DNA from: Atrichornis clamosus
Lineage: Eukaryota > Chordata > Aves > Passeriformes > Menuridae
Direction: 5' to 3'
DNA: 64,000 nucleotides
NCBI GenBank assembly: GCA_013400975.1
Contig: WBMZ01003331.1
Coordinates: forward strand, 1-64,000
A program made the position numbers and the translations under genes. Shown here one piece after another: positions 25,494 to 36,552 of this stretch. Under the pieces are notes generated by a model. That model was not told the origin of the DNA, ran no database searches, and saw only the letters and a list, made by a program, of their open reading frames with translations. Numbering within the stretch: the stretch's first letter is position 1; each line of letters opens with the position of its first letter.

Positions 25494-27423
25494 TAGAAGA
25501 AGTTCCTTGTCTGAGTGCTTAATAAGTGCTGCACCACAGCAGAAATGATACCTCAACATTGCATTAAAATGATAACTGGCATTTGATACAGATACCAAAT
25601 CAAATAAGCACTGAAATTGGAATAGTCTTAAATGACATATAATTAATTTTTAGGCTATGAGTTTTTTCCATGTGTCCAAACAGATATAAAGCTTGCAGAA
25701 TTAGATGGAATTTTAAATTGCATTGCATTTGCTTATTCATATGTATGTGGATGATATTTCCCACCTAAACGGTGGGGGTTTTTTTAAATTATAATTTCAT
25801 TTTTAAAAGAATCTTTTCAGAATTACAATCTTTTCATAGGTTTTTATTAAATTTGGTAATTCATATCAGCACTATGTGTCATAACTGAGCAGCAGAAAAC
25901 AATTTCATCTCCTAAAGAAATTGTTTCTCTGATTATTCAGCACTAACTACTCTTAATTTTCTGGTATATATATATTCCATTTTAGAGTATGTCAGCCTAC
26001 TATTCCTTCCTAGGAGTAGATATCATTTTATTTTTACTGCTAGTATTTCAAAATACTTCATGAAATACAAAAATTTAGCACATTTTGAAGATTAAATATA
26101 AAATATGTCCAAGAATATTTTTCCAAGCTACGTCAGAAACTTTCCTTTAAAGCATGCTTTTAAAATAGTTATTCTTACTCAAGCAGTTCACTGAGAAATA
26201 TCTGAATTTCTGATATTTAAAAGCAGAAAACCTAGATGTTCCTAGAGTCTGCTGAGCTCCAGGAGGGAAATTTTCTGTTTTCTTCAAAAACATTCTTTTA
26301 TTTTCCTATCAATATTTTAACTAACAAATACCTATATCTGGAAGGATATACATAATGAAGTAATTTTTTTTCTTGTTTAGAAATTGGGGTTGGCATATTT
26401 CTTAAACTGCTTTTGCTTGAAAGACTAGCTTGTTGAGGTAGATTTATCTTGAGATGGATGGCCACTGGGGGAGGAGGTGAAAAATATGGGTTTCTACATT
26501 ATCCACTACGCTTACTTAGACAGCTAATGGGAAAAACCAGATAACTTTTCAATACTGTGTTTTATGGGTAGAACATTCCAATACTAAATCTTGTAATTAT
26601 CTCTGGGGGAATCATAAGTAAGAAGTTTGGAGTCTACATTACTGCCTATTAACTATGTGTGTGTATGCACCTACTGTGAGCTCTATTGTTTCTTTGTACT
26701 GGGAATAGTTACAGCATCTTTTTGTTGTTGTTGTTCTTGTTGTTGCTGCTTCCTAATCTTTTCTGTTTCAAAATCAATGCCAAGGGAAAAGTGTGGTTCA
26801 TACTGGATACTCAGATTTCATTTTAAGTATGAACTTTAGCTCCACTCTCTAGCTGGCCTTTAAAGGGCAAGATAAATACCCAAAAAGTGAAAAATGATGC
26901 ATTTGTATTCTTTTAAAACAAACAGAATTACGTGATCTCAAAATCAAAGGTCATTTCTCTGTCTAGCAGTCTTTCAGCTTTTCTACTTTTGGTTCCCTCA
27001 AAAAACAAGGCGTTATATTCCATTAGTTGCTCTTTCATTAGAGTCAATAATGTTCTGAGCCTTTATGTAGTACATACACTAAGACACGGCATTCTGTTCT
27101 TTAATTTTTCTGGGATTTACAAAGTGAAAAACTTGCAGCAGAAGTAATTTTATGCCAAATTAAAAAAAAAAGTTAATGCATTTAAACTAGTAGAACATGG
27201 TGTTTTGTTTAAACCAGAAAATTTTTCCTAATGAATGTCATTTTCTTCTCACATTTCTTTCCAAGTTGCTTTCAAAGGGAAAAAGGAGAAAGAAAAGAAA
27301 GGAAAAAACCCACACCACAAACTAACAAAAAAACAACAAAACTTTAGTATGGTATAAGTACAGCAAATTCAAAAGAATCAGCTCTTATTGCAAGGATGGG
27401 CTTACTCCTAGTATTCAGGAAAT
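25494..27423. other. AT-rich non-coding stretch
   Basis: No gene is supported. It contains a 10-bp-arm inverted repeat (AAACAATTTC at 25897-25906 and GAAATTGTTT at 25917-25926) and a TTG-type microsatellite listed separately. An A-rich block lies at about 27275-27345. Confidence 0.5.
26719..26752 (+). repeat. (TTG)n microsatellite, imperfect
   Basis: TTTTTGTTGTTGTTGTTC followed by TTGTTGTTGCTGCTT, read directly. It accounts for the cysteine run in the overlapping short ORF. Confidence 0.85.
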
Positions 27424-27448
27424 CCCACAAGTTCTAAAAACTTGTGGG
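27424..27448. repeat. Perfect hairpin, 10-bp arms, 5-nt loop
   Basis: CCCACAAGTT (27424-27433) and AACTTGTGGG (27439-27448) are exact reverse complements around CTAAA. It lies 20 bp outside the 3' end of the CR1 insertion that starts at 27468. Confidence 0.9.
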
Positions 27449-27467
27449 TATCATAGGAAAATAGTTA

Positions 27468-28206
27468 ATCATAGAAAAATTTAGGTTTGGAAAGACCTCT
27501 ATGATCATGTAGTCCAACCATTAACCCAGCACTGCCAACAGCACCATTAAAACATATCCCTACGTGTTACATCTGCACATCTTTTAAGTATCTTAAAAGT
27601 GATGGTGACTTAACTGGGTAGCCTGTTCCAATGCTTGACAACCTTTTTTAAGAAGAAATTTTTCCTAATGTATAGTCTAAACCTCCCCTGACACAACTTG
27701 AGGCCATTTCCTCTTTTTCTATCACTCATTACTTGTGAGGAAAGATCAAACCCCACCTTACTACAACCTCTTTTCAGGTAGTTGCGGAGAGCCTTCTTTT
27801 CTCTAGGCTAAACAACCCCAGCTCCCTCAGCTTCTCCTCACAGACCTTGTGCTCCAGACCCTTCACCAGCTTCATTGTTCTTCTCTGGACACACTCCAGC
27901 ACCTCAATGTTTTTCTTGCAGTGAGGAAACTGGACACAGTACTCAAGGTGCAACCTCACCATTGCCAAGAACAAAGAAACTATCAGTGCTCTTGCCCTGC
28001 TGGCCACACTATTCTTGATACAAACTAGGATGTCATTGGCCCTGTTTCTCAGCTAGGCACACACTGGTTCTTGTTCAGCCATGGTTGACCAACGTGCCCT
28101 GGTCTTTTTCCACTGAATAGGTTTCCAGACACACTTGACCAAACCTGTAGCACTACCTGGGGTTGTTGTGACCCAAGGGCAGTACCCAGCCCTTGGTCTT
28201 GTTGAA
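27468..28206 (-). mobile_element. CR1 LINE (host copy), 3' part
   Basis: The plus strand begins with the reverse complement of a CR1 tail (ATCATAGAAAAATTTAGGTT) and runs backward through the 3' UTR and ORF2 C-terminus. Antisense landmarks are CTCTATGATCATGTAGTCC, CCCAGCTCCCTCAGCTTCTC, GAGGAAACTGGACACAGTAC and CCCTTGGTCTTGTTGAA. The element stops abruptly at about 28206 inside a CR1 sentence that resumes at 29896, so this and 29896-30566 are two halves of one insertion. The order of events is seen directly: the host copy was already present when the plus-strand CR1 landed in it. Confidence 0.93.
27774..28007 (-). pseudogene. CR1 ORF2 C-terminal remnant (host copy)
   Basis: A 77-residue open remnant of the CR1 reverse transcriptase C-terminal region. 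It contains the family landmarks HLEYCVQF near residue 17, [17 protein letters not shown] and [12 protein letters not shown]. In intact CR1 elements this region follows the RT palm and thumb and belongs to a protein that nicks target DNA and reverse-transcribes the LINE RNA. Here it is a fragment. The RT active site, carried by the other half, has decayed to F-A-N-G, and the element is split by another insertion. It is not functional. Confidence 0.9.
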
Positions 28207-29895
28207 TCTGTTGAACGTGGATCCTCTCAGGAACAATGCAGGAGACCTGGTTACCCAGGACATAGAGAAGGCTGAGGCATTCAACAAATTTTTTACCACA
28301 GTCTTCACCAGCAAATTCCAGTCACACTACCCAAATGCAAAAGGTGAAAGGAGGGATTGGGGAAATTAAGAACCATCCACTGTAGGAGAACACTGAGTTG
28401 GAGACCACTTAAGAAACTTGACTTTGCAAAGCCCATGGGACCTGATGAGATACATCTATGGATCCTGAGGGAACTGGTCAAGGAAGTGGCTATGCCATTA
28501 TGCATCACATTTGAGAAGTCATGGCAGTGCAGTGAGGTTCCCACTGGCAGGAAAAGGGGAAACATAATACCCATTTTTAAAAAGAAAATTAAGGAAGACT
28601 CATTAAACTACAGTCTGGCCAGCCTCACCTCAGAGCCTGGCAAAATCATGGAGTAGCTCCTTCTGGAAACCATGCTAAGACACATGAAAAGTAAGAAAGT
28701 GACTGAGCCAACACAGCTGCACAAGGCAAATCATGCCTGACAAATTTGTTGGCTTTCTATGATGCTGGACAAAGGAAGAGCAGCAGAACTCATCTACCTG
28801 AACTGTACAAAGCATTTGACACTGCCCCACAAGTTATCCTTGTCTCTCAACTGAAGAGACATGGATTTGACAGATGGACCACTCTGTGGGTAAAAAATCA
28901 GCAGATTCAATTGGTGATTCCTCAGGGAACAGTATTGGGACCAACACTTTTTAACATTTTTGTCACAACATGGACAGTGGGACTGAGTGCACCCTCAGTA
29001 AGTTTGCCAATGACACAAAGATGTGTTGTTAGATTGACATGCTGGAGGGCAGGGTTGCCATCCAGAGGGACTTTGACAGGCTTGAAAGATGGCCTTGTGT
29101 GAACCTCAAGAAGTTCAACAAGGCCAAGTGCAAAGTCCTGCCCCTAGGTTGGGACAATCCCAAGCACAAGTACAGACTGGGCAGAGAATGGATAAAGAGC
29201 AGACCTGGGGAGAAGGACTTGAGGGTCTTTGTTGAAAACAAGTTCACCATGAGACAACAGTGTATGCTCGCATCCCAGAAAGCCAACTACATCCTGGGCT
29301 GCATCAAAAGAGGTATGACAACAAAACTGAGAAAGGTGATTCTCCCCCTCTCCGTTGCTCTTGTGAGACCCTACGTGGAATACTGCGTCCAGCTCTGGGG
29401 CCCCCGACACAAGGAAGACATTACCTGTTGGAACAAGTACAGAAGAGAGATACTAATTTGAATGAAGAGCTGGACCACGTCTCCTAAGAAAGGCTGAAAG
29501 AACTGGGCCTATTCAGAATAGAGAAGAAAAGGCTTTGGGGAGAATTTCTAGAAGTCTTTCAGTACCTAAAGGGCATTTACAAGGAAGGTGGACAGGACCT
29601 TTTCTCAAGAGGATGTAGTGACAGAACAAAGGGGAATGGTCTCAAGCTGAAGGAGAGTAGGTTTAGATTAGATCATAGGAAGAAATTATTTACTGTGAGG
29701 ATGGTGAGGCACTGGAACAGGCTGCTCAGAGAGGCTTTGGGCTTCCTATCCCTGGAGGTGTTCAAGACCAGACTGAATGGGGCTCTGAGTAAGCTGGTCT
29801 AGTGGAAGCTGTCCTTGCCCATTGCAGAGGTGTTAGAACTACATGATCTTTAAGATCTCTTCCAACCTTAACCCTTCTCTGGTTCTATGATTCTA
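28207..29895 (+). mobile_element. CR1 LINE (guest copy) nested in the host CR1
   Basis: Starting within about 28207-28220, the plus strand reads CR1 ORF2 in the sense direction (AACAATGCAGGAGACCTGGT, then CAGGACATAGAGAAGGCTGA). It continues through the RT domain, the C-terminal region and the 3' UTR. It ends at 29895 with the characteristic tail GGTTCTATGATTCTA. The copy is 5'-truncated just before the RT domain. Both flanks are the other CR1 in the opposite orientation, and joining them restores the order CTTGTTGAA / CTTCAAACAGTTGGCC expected of an uninterrupted antisense CR1. Little or no target duplication is visible (GAA versus TAA). Confidence 0.93.
28236..29535 (+). pseudogene. CR1 ORF2 reverse-transcriptase pseudogene (guest)
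   Basis: Successive open pieces in different frames (about 28357-28656, 28746-29102 and 29039-29461) carry RT landmarks in the correct order. These are AKPMGPDEIHLWILREL, the K-A-F-D-T motif, IPQGTVLGPTLFNIF, KDLRVFVENKF, NYILGCIKRG and LVRPYVEYCVQLWG. An intact element encodes a target-primed reverse transcriptase. This one is broken by several frameshifts and stops. About 20 codons are missing before IPQGTVLGP, and the catalytic F-A-D-D box reads F-A-N-D at 29003-29014, so the first metal-binding aspartate is lost. It is not functional. Confidence 0.92.
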
Positions 29896-30566
29896 ACTTC
29901 AAACAGTTGGCCTTGGTCCATTGATTCAGCCTTTCCAGATTCCTCTACAGACCCTTACAACCCTCCAGCAGATCAATACTCCTGCCAACTTGGTGCCATT
30001 TGCAAACCGACTGAACGGACACTCTGGCTAGATGATCAGTAAATTAAGATATTAAACTGAACTGGTCCTGGTACTGAGCCTGGGGAACACCACTGGTGAC
30101 CAGCCACCCACTGCATTCACCACTACTCTCTGAGCCTGTCCATCAAGTCAATTTTTACCCAATAACTAGTACACCAGCCCAAACCATGTGTAACTACTGT
30201 TTTTTCTGGGAGAATATTGTGGGAAAGAGTGTCATAGGTTTTACTAAAATCCAGGTAGACAACATCCACGGCCTTTCCCTCATCCACAAGGTGGGTCACC
30301 CTGTCTTAGAAGGAGATCACATTGGTCAAGCAGGACCTTTCATAGGGCCTTTCACAAACACCTGCTGGCTGGGCCTGATCCCCTCGTCCTGCATGTGTTG
30401 CATGATGGCACTTAGGATGACCTGTTCCATGATCTTACCTGTTATTGAATGAGGTCAGAGTAACTAGCCTGCAGTTCCCTGCATCCTCCTTCTGGTCCTT
30501 CTTGTAGATGAGCATCACATTTGCCAATTTCCCATCAACTGGGGCCTCCTCAATTAGCCAGAACTG
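29896..30566 (-). mobile_element. CR1 LINE (host copy), 5' part
   Basis: Continuation of the minus-strand CR1 interrupted at 28206. Antisense ORF2 landmarks follow in order: CAGTTGGCCTTGGTCCATTG, CTCCAGCAGATCAATACTCC, GAGCCTGGGGAACACCACTG, ATCCAGGTAGACAACATCCA, CTTTCCCTCATCCACAAGG and CCTTCTTGTAGATGAGCATC. It ends near 30566, where recognisable CR1 text stops, which is the 5' truncation point of the original insertion. On the minus strand the catalytic box at about 29999-30010 reads F-A-N-G instead of F-A-D-D. The overlapping plus-strand ORF 30096-30452 is a shadow of this antisense sequence. Confidence 0.92.
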
Positions 30567-33500
30567 TTTTCCTGCATCCATTCTCACATGCTAAATACAC
30601 CTAGTAAGACTGTAGCATATTTCACTGAAACAGGGAAATGTGTCCCAGACTTCAAAAGCCTTTAATTGTCTAGATAAATAGAGGGAATAAAAATGACCAT
30701 TCTGTAGTCATCAGTTTCAGCTGAAGTTGCACTTAAGGATCATGGCAGAAGCTGAAGTAATAACAATGACCACCCTGAATCCTTTAATCCTACTGCTTTT
30801 TGTCTTATGTAGACCGTTATGTCTGTGCAACATCTCACTGTCCCCTGATGCAGAAGCTTTTATTAGTTCTCAGTTCCCTCTATCTCTTTTCCAGTGTTTG
30901 CATTCCTAGAGGGAGTTTATTCAAACCCTCCCATTCCAGAAATCTTTAAAAGGAGTACATACTGGTTCTTATTTTAACTAAATAAATTGGTAGATTTCTA
31001 CCTTTAATACAGAGATTTTAGGTGTTCCAGATCCAGTTGTGTCTATTCATGTTTGTTAAGTACAGAGGCTTTGACTAATATGTTCAAAAGTCCTGTCAAA
31101 CTAGGTGCCCACCTATAGTATAGTTGTTTTGGTCCAGGTTCTCCTGTTATAAACTTTGATAAAATGCAAATTCCTTGGAGCATAGGAAAGTAGAAAGAAG
31201 TAAAACTTTTTTTACTGAAATAGTAAAACCAAAACTTCAGTGTTTGGTTCATTTCTGCTACACTTTGGAAAGGAAAAGAGGATGTGCAACACAGAATTTG
31301 AATATTTTGTTCCTTATCCCACTCCTCTAAACACTGACACAGATAATAACAGTTAAAATACTCTTTCAGCAGATGGATTATATAACAGTAACTTTGGTCC
31401 TGTGTTTGTATCTGTAAATATATTCATTGCACTCAAATTAAGGTATTGTGCAAATATTTTCATCGTGAAGCGCAGGAATAAAAGAAACAATCACACACCA
31501 TAATTCTCTAATCAACTACCAGCAATTACATTAACACTGAGATTTGTAGAAAATACTTCCATTGTAGCTTTGTTAATCCCAGATTACCTTTTCAGTGAGG
31601 GAGATTTGAGGCTAAACTATGGAGATTCAAGGGTGAAATAAAAATATACACTATTTACTTATGCTAACACACTGTTCTGAGGTTTTTTGCTCTACAAAAT
31701 TCCATTTAATTGCAATAGAAAAAAGTGCTGGAACAAACTGTTAATCGGACATATAGGGATACATTTTCAGCAACACTTTGAGGTTTAGACATCATACATA
31801 CTCTTTTTTATTATTCTATCTTGCAGATAAAGATCAAGAAAATAAGTTCAAAACCAAAATATTGCTCACTATGGAATAATGCAATTCTCTGTCATGCATT
31901 ATTTTGAAATAGTAGTTCATTTTCTTTTGTAATTTTTTTCAACATAGGCAAATCACATATGAAAGAACATTTCTAACTGCGACTTGGTTTTTATTAGTTG
32001 TGTTCAGCAATTCTGAATTTTACTGGCATACTGGCAGGCAAATGGAGGGCCTGAAATAGGAATTTGCTGGCCAAAGTCTGACCAGGTTTCTGACCTACTG
32101 CTGATCTTTATAGACATCTGAGTAAGATTCATTTCACAGTCTAGCCTCCAGCTATATTGTTACAGGCTAGGGACATTCCCTGAGTGAAAATCTCAGGGAC
32201 TTAGGACCAGAATACCTTCATGTCAATTGCACTGTGATACTAAATACAAGTGACCAGATAGTACATGAGCAGTGCTACTCTAAACAGTGTAAAAGACAGT
32301 TTTGAATTATGATCAGGAGACAAAATTGCATGTACTCTGTAGAATAAAAAGCTGATGTGTTAGATGAAATCGTGCATTCTCTATTCTGAAATTCTTTATT
32401 GCTGGTGGTTTATTCAGAAGATCCATAGTTGCTAGTCTGGCATTCTGTTATGAAGAAGGGTCTTGTACATTAAAGTTGTCTATTGGGGGTATAAACTGCC
32501 TTTTCAGTGAGGTAAGGAGATTTGAAAGAAAGAATTTATTTTAATGCTTGCTAATGAATGTGTTATGTAACACATAATATATAATAATACAGTTGGTGTT
32601 CTGTACATGAAGAAAGGTACTGGGATCCTTAACTGATGTGGGAAAATGAGAGGTTATGTTATGAAGAAGCGTAAAGAAGACAGAGCAGTGCTCCCCTCAC
32701 CCAGTAATTGTTTTTGTAGGTGGACTCAGAGACTAGTATATTAATTCAATTTTTGGCAAGCAGGGTCTGTAAATGTCAACAGTATTATTTTTGTTTCTTC
32801 GTGCTTTTTTAGGAACCTGCCACCTAATAATAATCCATAAATTTTTTCAAGTCCCTGAGAGGTCTCTTGTCGCAAAATTGATCTGTCAAGTCAATTAGTG
32901 ATCTGGGACCTTGTTCAAATGTCTGCTATATGTTTTTACTATGTGATGAGTTTGTTTGCCACCAAACTATCACTCATTCTAATGTTCAAGCAAACTGAAT
33001 AATTTTCCATTTTATACTCCATGAAGTAGAATTTAATTTGAAGCAAGATTTCTTCAGTTCTGATTGTGCATAGAATACTAATATGCATAAAATTGCCATG
33101 GAGGAATTTCTGTGATGCAATGTTAATTAATAATTATGTGAATTCTCTTAACACATTTTATTTAGCCATAGAACTCCTCATTAATGACCAAAGAACTGCA
33201 CAACTATGCCCATGTTTCATATTAGATTTTTTTTTTTTATGATGGTGGTGTTTTTACATGAATGAATATATTGGGTCTTTTTAGACTATACAACATATGA
33301 GTTTCTGATTCATTTAAGTTATCTGTCTCCAGGGCATGAATTAACTACTTGTACAGAGAAATTAAGGCTTAAGGAACGTAAGTGGTGCTAGAGAAAATTG
33401 ATTTGGTTTTTAAAGCAATTATTTAAAATACTTTGGTAAAAAAGATTTGTAAAAATAAATGCAAATTACTATGTCTTTATGCGTATGTGAGGTTTTTCAC

Positions 33501-35331
33501 ATTTTTATAAGAAGTTCACTCTAACTAAAATAAACAGAGAGGTAGCTTTTTTCCCCTGATGTTTCCAAGAACAATTAAAATAAATCTTAAACAAAATTTC
33601 TCAGAAAACTCATCAATTCTCTGTGTTATAAGCAATGATTCCTTCATCTCATGCACACTTTATTAGCCTAGAATAAAAACATTTGTTGAATTCTTTACAG
33701 GGAATGGTGTGTTAGTGATTAGAATAGCTTTTCAGTAAAAATTGTTATAGGTTTGTTATGAGTAAACTGAAAACTTTGACAAGATACCTCAAGAGACTGC
33801 CCTGCACGTAGCAAAAATTTCACATTTAAGGAAGCGTTGCCAGATAAGAAAAGTCAGATACATCAATAATGAAACATTACTACACTAAGATTTACTTACT
33901 TACAAAGAGGGTAAGACAGATTTGTATTTTCGCTCTTTCTTTCTTTTTTTCCCTAAATACCAAATATAACAAATAATTAGCAGTACAACACAATGAAGAT
34001 TATCTGCTCCTCTTTCTTTTTGTGCGTCCAAAAATATTTGCGAAAAGATACTTGCAAATTTGCCTACCCTACCTCTCAGGAAATCTTAAGAAATTGTACA
34101 AGGACTTAACTTCCAAACCGCTGCACAGCCTCCAGCACAGACGACAAAATATGTTGTGATTATGGTTCAAATAGCTGGCTTTTACATACTGAAGGCCCAC
34201 CTTTAATTGATGCTCTAAAGGATGCATAAAGGAATTAGTGATGAAATAGCAAACTAGTCTAGCATATAATGCTGTGGCCTGTACATAATAATGAGTATAG
34301 CAGCTGGCAGACAGTGCAAATGACATTAGAAATTAGAGTATTTCGGCTTTCCTGTTTGGTCTGCTGTAGAACAAGGCTTCAGTGAAAAAGGAATTCTTCA
34401 ATGCTTAAACACAAACTTACATAAGCAGCTAAACCCAGACACATTGCATGTCCATATACACATATTTTGCACTGAGATTGTTTCTTCAGTAAACTTATTT
34501 ATCAGACTATCCTTTCTTTTGAATAATGAAAGATGTACCATTCTTGTGTTCCTTATTAAATACATGAGCTGTTAACTTGAATTGTAACCCAGGATCAATT
34601 TCTTTGGCATAAATATTTTTATTCCAGTTTATATCACTTAACCTCCCTTTCTAAAAAATCTTATTTTTCCTTTGCAAAAGGAGTTTTAAGGATGTAGACT
34701 CATTCATTGCTTATAAAATTTATTTATAATAGCATAGAAGAAATAATTAAAGATCTACCTAAAAAAATCAGGAAAAAAAGAATGCAAAATTATAATACTT
34801 ATTGGATGCAGTTCCTTAGAAATTTGCTTCAGAGTAACAATTCTATTTTTAAATGTTTACTTTTAAAAATACTTTGGTGCACTGTGATGCTAGTAGAAGA
34901 AAAAGGCAATTTTGCAGGGTAAGGCTAAGCAATATTTAAAATGAAAAAAAAACCCAACCAAAAAACCCCCAGATGATAAGCAATTGGTAAAAACCCCAGT
35001 TTAACATTCTTTCCTATTACAAGATATGTTGAATGGCAATGGGAAGGTCTATGAGACATAATCGATACATTTTTCCCCTCTAGCAGTGCTGTACTATCAA
35101 AACAAGAACAGCTTTAAACAAGAGATTTGGATTTAATGTAGATAAGGCTCTGAGTGCATTGCAGTTGATAGTGTGCTTAATTACTTGTGTTAGTAAGAAG
35201 CACAGGATCATCTGAAAATACTACTGCTTCAAATAATATTCAATTTATATAGGTGTTATAACATACTATGCAGACAGAGAAAATACATCCTGTAGCCAAT
35301 CTAGATGGTAAAAATAAAATTATAAAACATA
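30567..35331. other. AT-rich non-coding stretch
   Basis: No gene, RNA or recognisable transposable element in about 4.8 kb. ORFs are short. A donor-like GCAGG/GTAAGG at about 34918 has no good paired acceptor. Confidence 0.5.
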
Positions 35332-35630
35332 TAGATTCAAACTATAGGATATTTTGGGTTGGAAGGGACCTTAAAATTCAACTAGTTCCAAGCCACCTGC
35401 CACAGACAGGAACTCAACCTTTCACTAGATTGAGTTGCTTGATTCCCCATCCATCCTTGTCTTGAACACTTCTGGTGACTGGTTATCCATAACTACTCTG
35501 GGGCAAATCTTTTGCTACACTCTGTAATAAATTTCTTCCTTACTTAATCTAAAACCATTCTTTTTTAGGAGAGGATTGCCTTCTCCTCTCACTACAAACC
35601 TTGGTAAAAGGTGTTTCCCCATCTTTCTTA
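35332..35630 (-). mobile_element. CR1 LINE 3'-end fragment (copy B)
   Basis: The plus strand opens with the reverse complement of a CR1 tail (ATATTTTGGGTTGGAAGGGA, then CCTTAAAATTCAACTAGTTCC). It continues through CACCTGCCACAGACAGGAACTC-like and TTGAACACTTCTGGTGACTG-like segments to about 35630. It is only about 300 bp and 5'-truncated exactly where another CR1 tail begins, so two CR1 copies lie head to tail on the minus strand. No coding capacity survives. Confidence 0.88.
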
Positions 35631-36552
35631 GAATCATAGAATCTTAAAGATAGGAAAAAGTGTCCAAGATCATCGAGTCCAATCTTTGACCAATCATTAC
35701 CTTGTCAAGAACACAGCACTACGTTCCGTGTCCAGTCATTTCTTGAACACTTCCAGGGACGGTGATTTCCTAGGCAGCCTGGTCCATTGCTTGATAACAC
35801 TTCCGATGAAATTTTTCTTAATATCCAATCTAAACCTCCCCTAGCACATCTTGAGGCCATTTCATCTCGTCCTTGCTGCCTGGGAGAAGAGACCATGACC
35901 CATCTTCCTATAACATCCTTTCAGGAAGTTGTAGAGAGTGAGAAGATCTTCCCCTCAACTTCCTTTTCTCCAGGCCAAGTATAATCCTCCAGAACCTCCT
36001 ATATGCTCCTTCAAGTATTGAAAGACCATAGTAGGGTCTTTCCAGTGTCTTCTCTTCTGCAAGCTGAATAACATCGCTTTTTTCAAGTTTATTTCATAGA
36101 AGAGATGTTCCAGCCCTTTAATCATACTTGTGGCCCTCCTCTGTACACCCTCTGACAGATACATGTCTTTCTTGTGTTGGGAATACCAGAGTTGGATCCA
36201 GTACGCCAGGTGGACTCCCACCAGATCAGAGTAGTTGGGCAGAAACACCTCCCTCAACCTGCCCATGCTGCTTTTGATGAAGTCCAGAACAGCTGGCTTT
36301 CTGGGCTGCAAGTGCATGTTGCTGGTTCATACTTAATTCGTTATCTACTAATATCCCAAATTTTATCTCTGCGGGGCTGCTTATTTCCTAGTCTGTAATG
36401 CTACTATTGATTGCCCTGGTCCAGGTGCAGGACTTTGAACTTGACTCAGTTGAAAGTCATGAAAGTATATATTGGTCCATTTATCCAGCCTGTCAAAGTC
36501 CCTCTGAATGGCATCCTTTCCCTCTAGCATATCACTCTACTATTCAGCTTGC
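35631..36552 (-). mobile_element. CR1 LINE (copy C), 3' part
   Basis: It begins with the reverse complement of the CR1 tail (GAATCATAGAATCTTAAAGA) and reads antisense CR1 3' UTR and ORF2 C-terminus. Landmarks are CTTGAACACTTCCAGGGACG, CCCTCCTCTGTACACCCTCT and TCCAGCCTGTCAAAGTCCCT. CR1 text stops at TACTATTCAGCTTGC (36552) and resumes at 37162 with GCCATCTGAAAACTCACTGA, the next part of the same ORF. The intervening 609 bp is an LTR inserted into this CR1. Confidence 0.9.
35955..36317 (-). pseudogene. CR1 ORF2 C-terminal remnant (copy C)
   Basis: A 120-residue open remnant on the minus strand with CR1 RT C-terminal landmarks: IKSSMGRLREVFLPNYSDLV, then YWIQLWYSQHKKDM, VQRRATSMIKGLEHLFYE, FSLQKRRHWKDP and FQYLKEHIGG. 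It is the best preserved peptide of copy C, but it lacks the rest of the protein in frame. Its opening methionine is internal to ORF2, so it is not a real start. Confidence 0.9.

Noticed and set aside
28305..28574. 89-codon minus-strand ORF
   Set aside because: Antisense shadow of the guest CR1 reverse-transcriptase pseudogene.
30096..30452. 118-codon plus-strand ORF
   Set aside because: It is the antisense reading of the host CR1 ORF2; the real (dead) coding sense is the minus strand.
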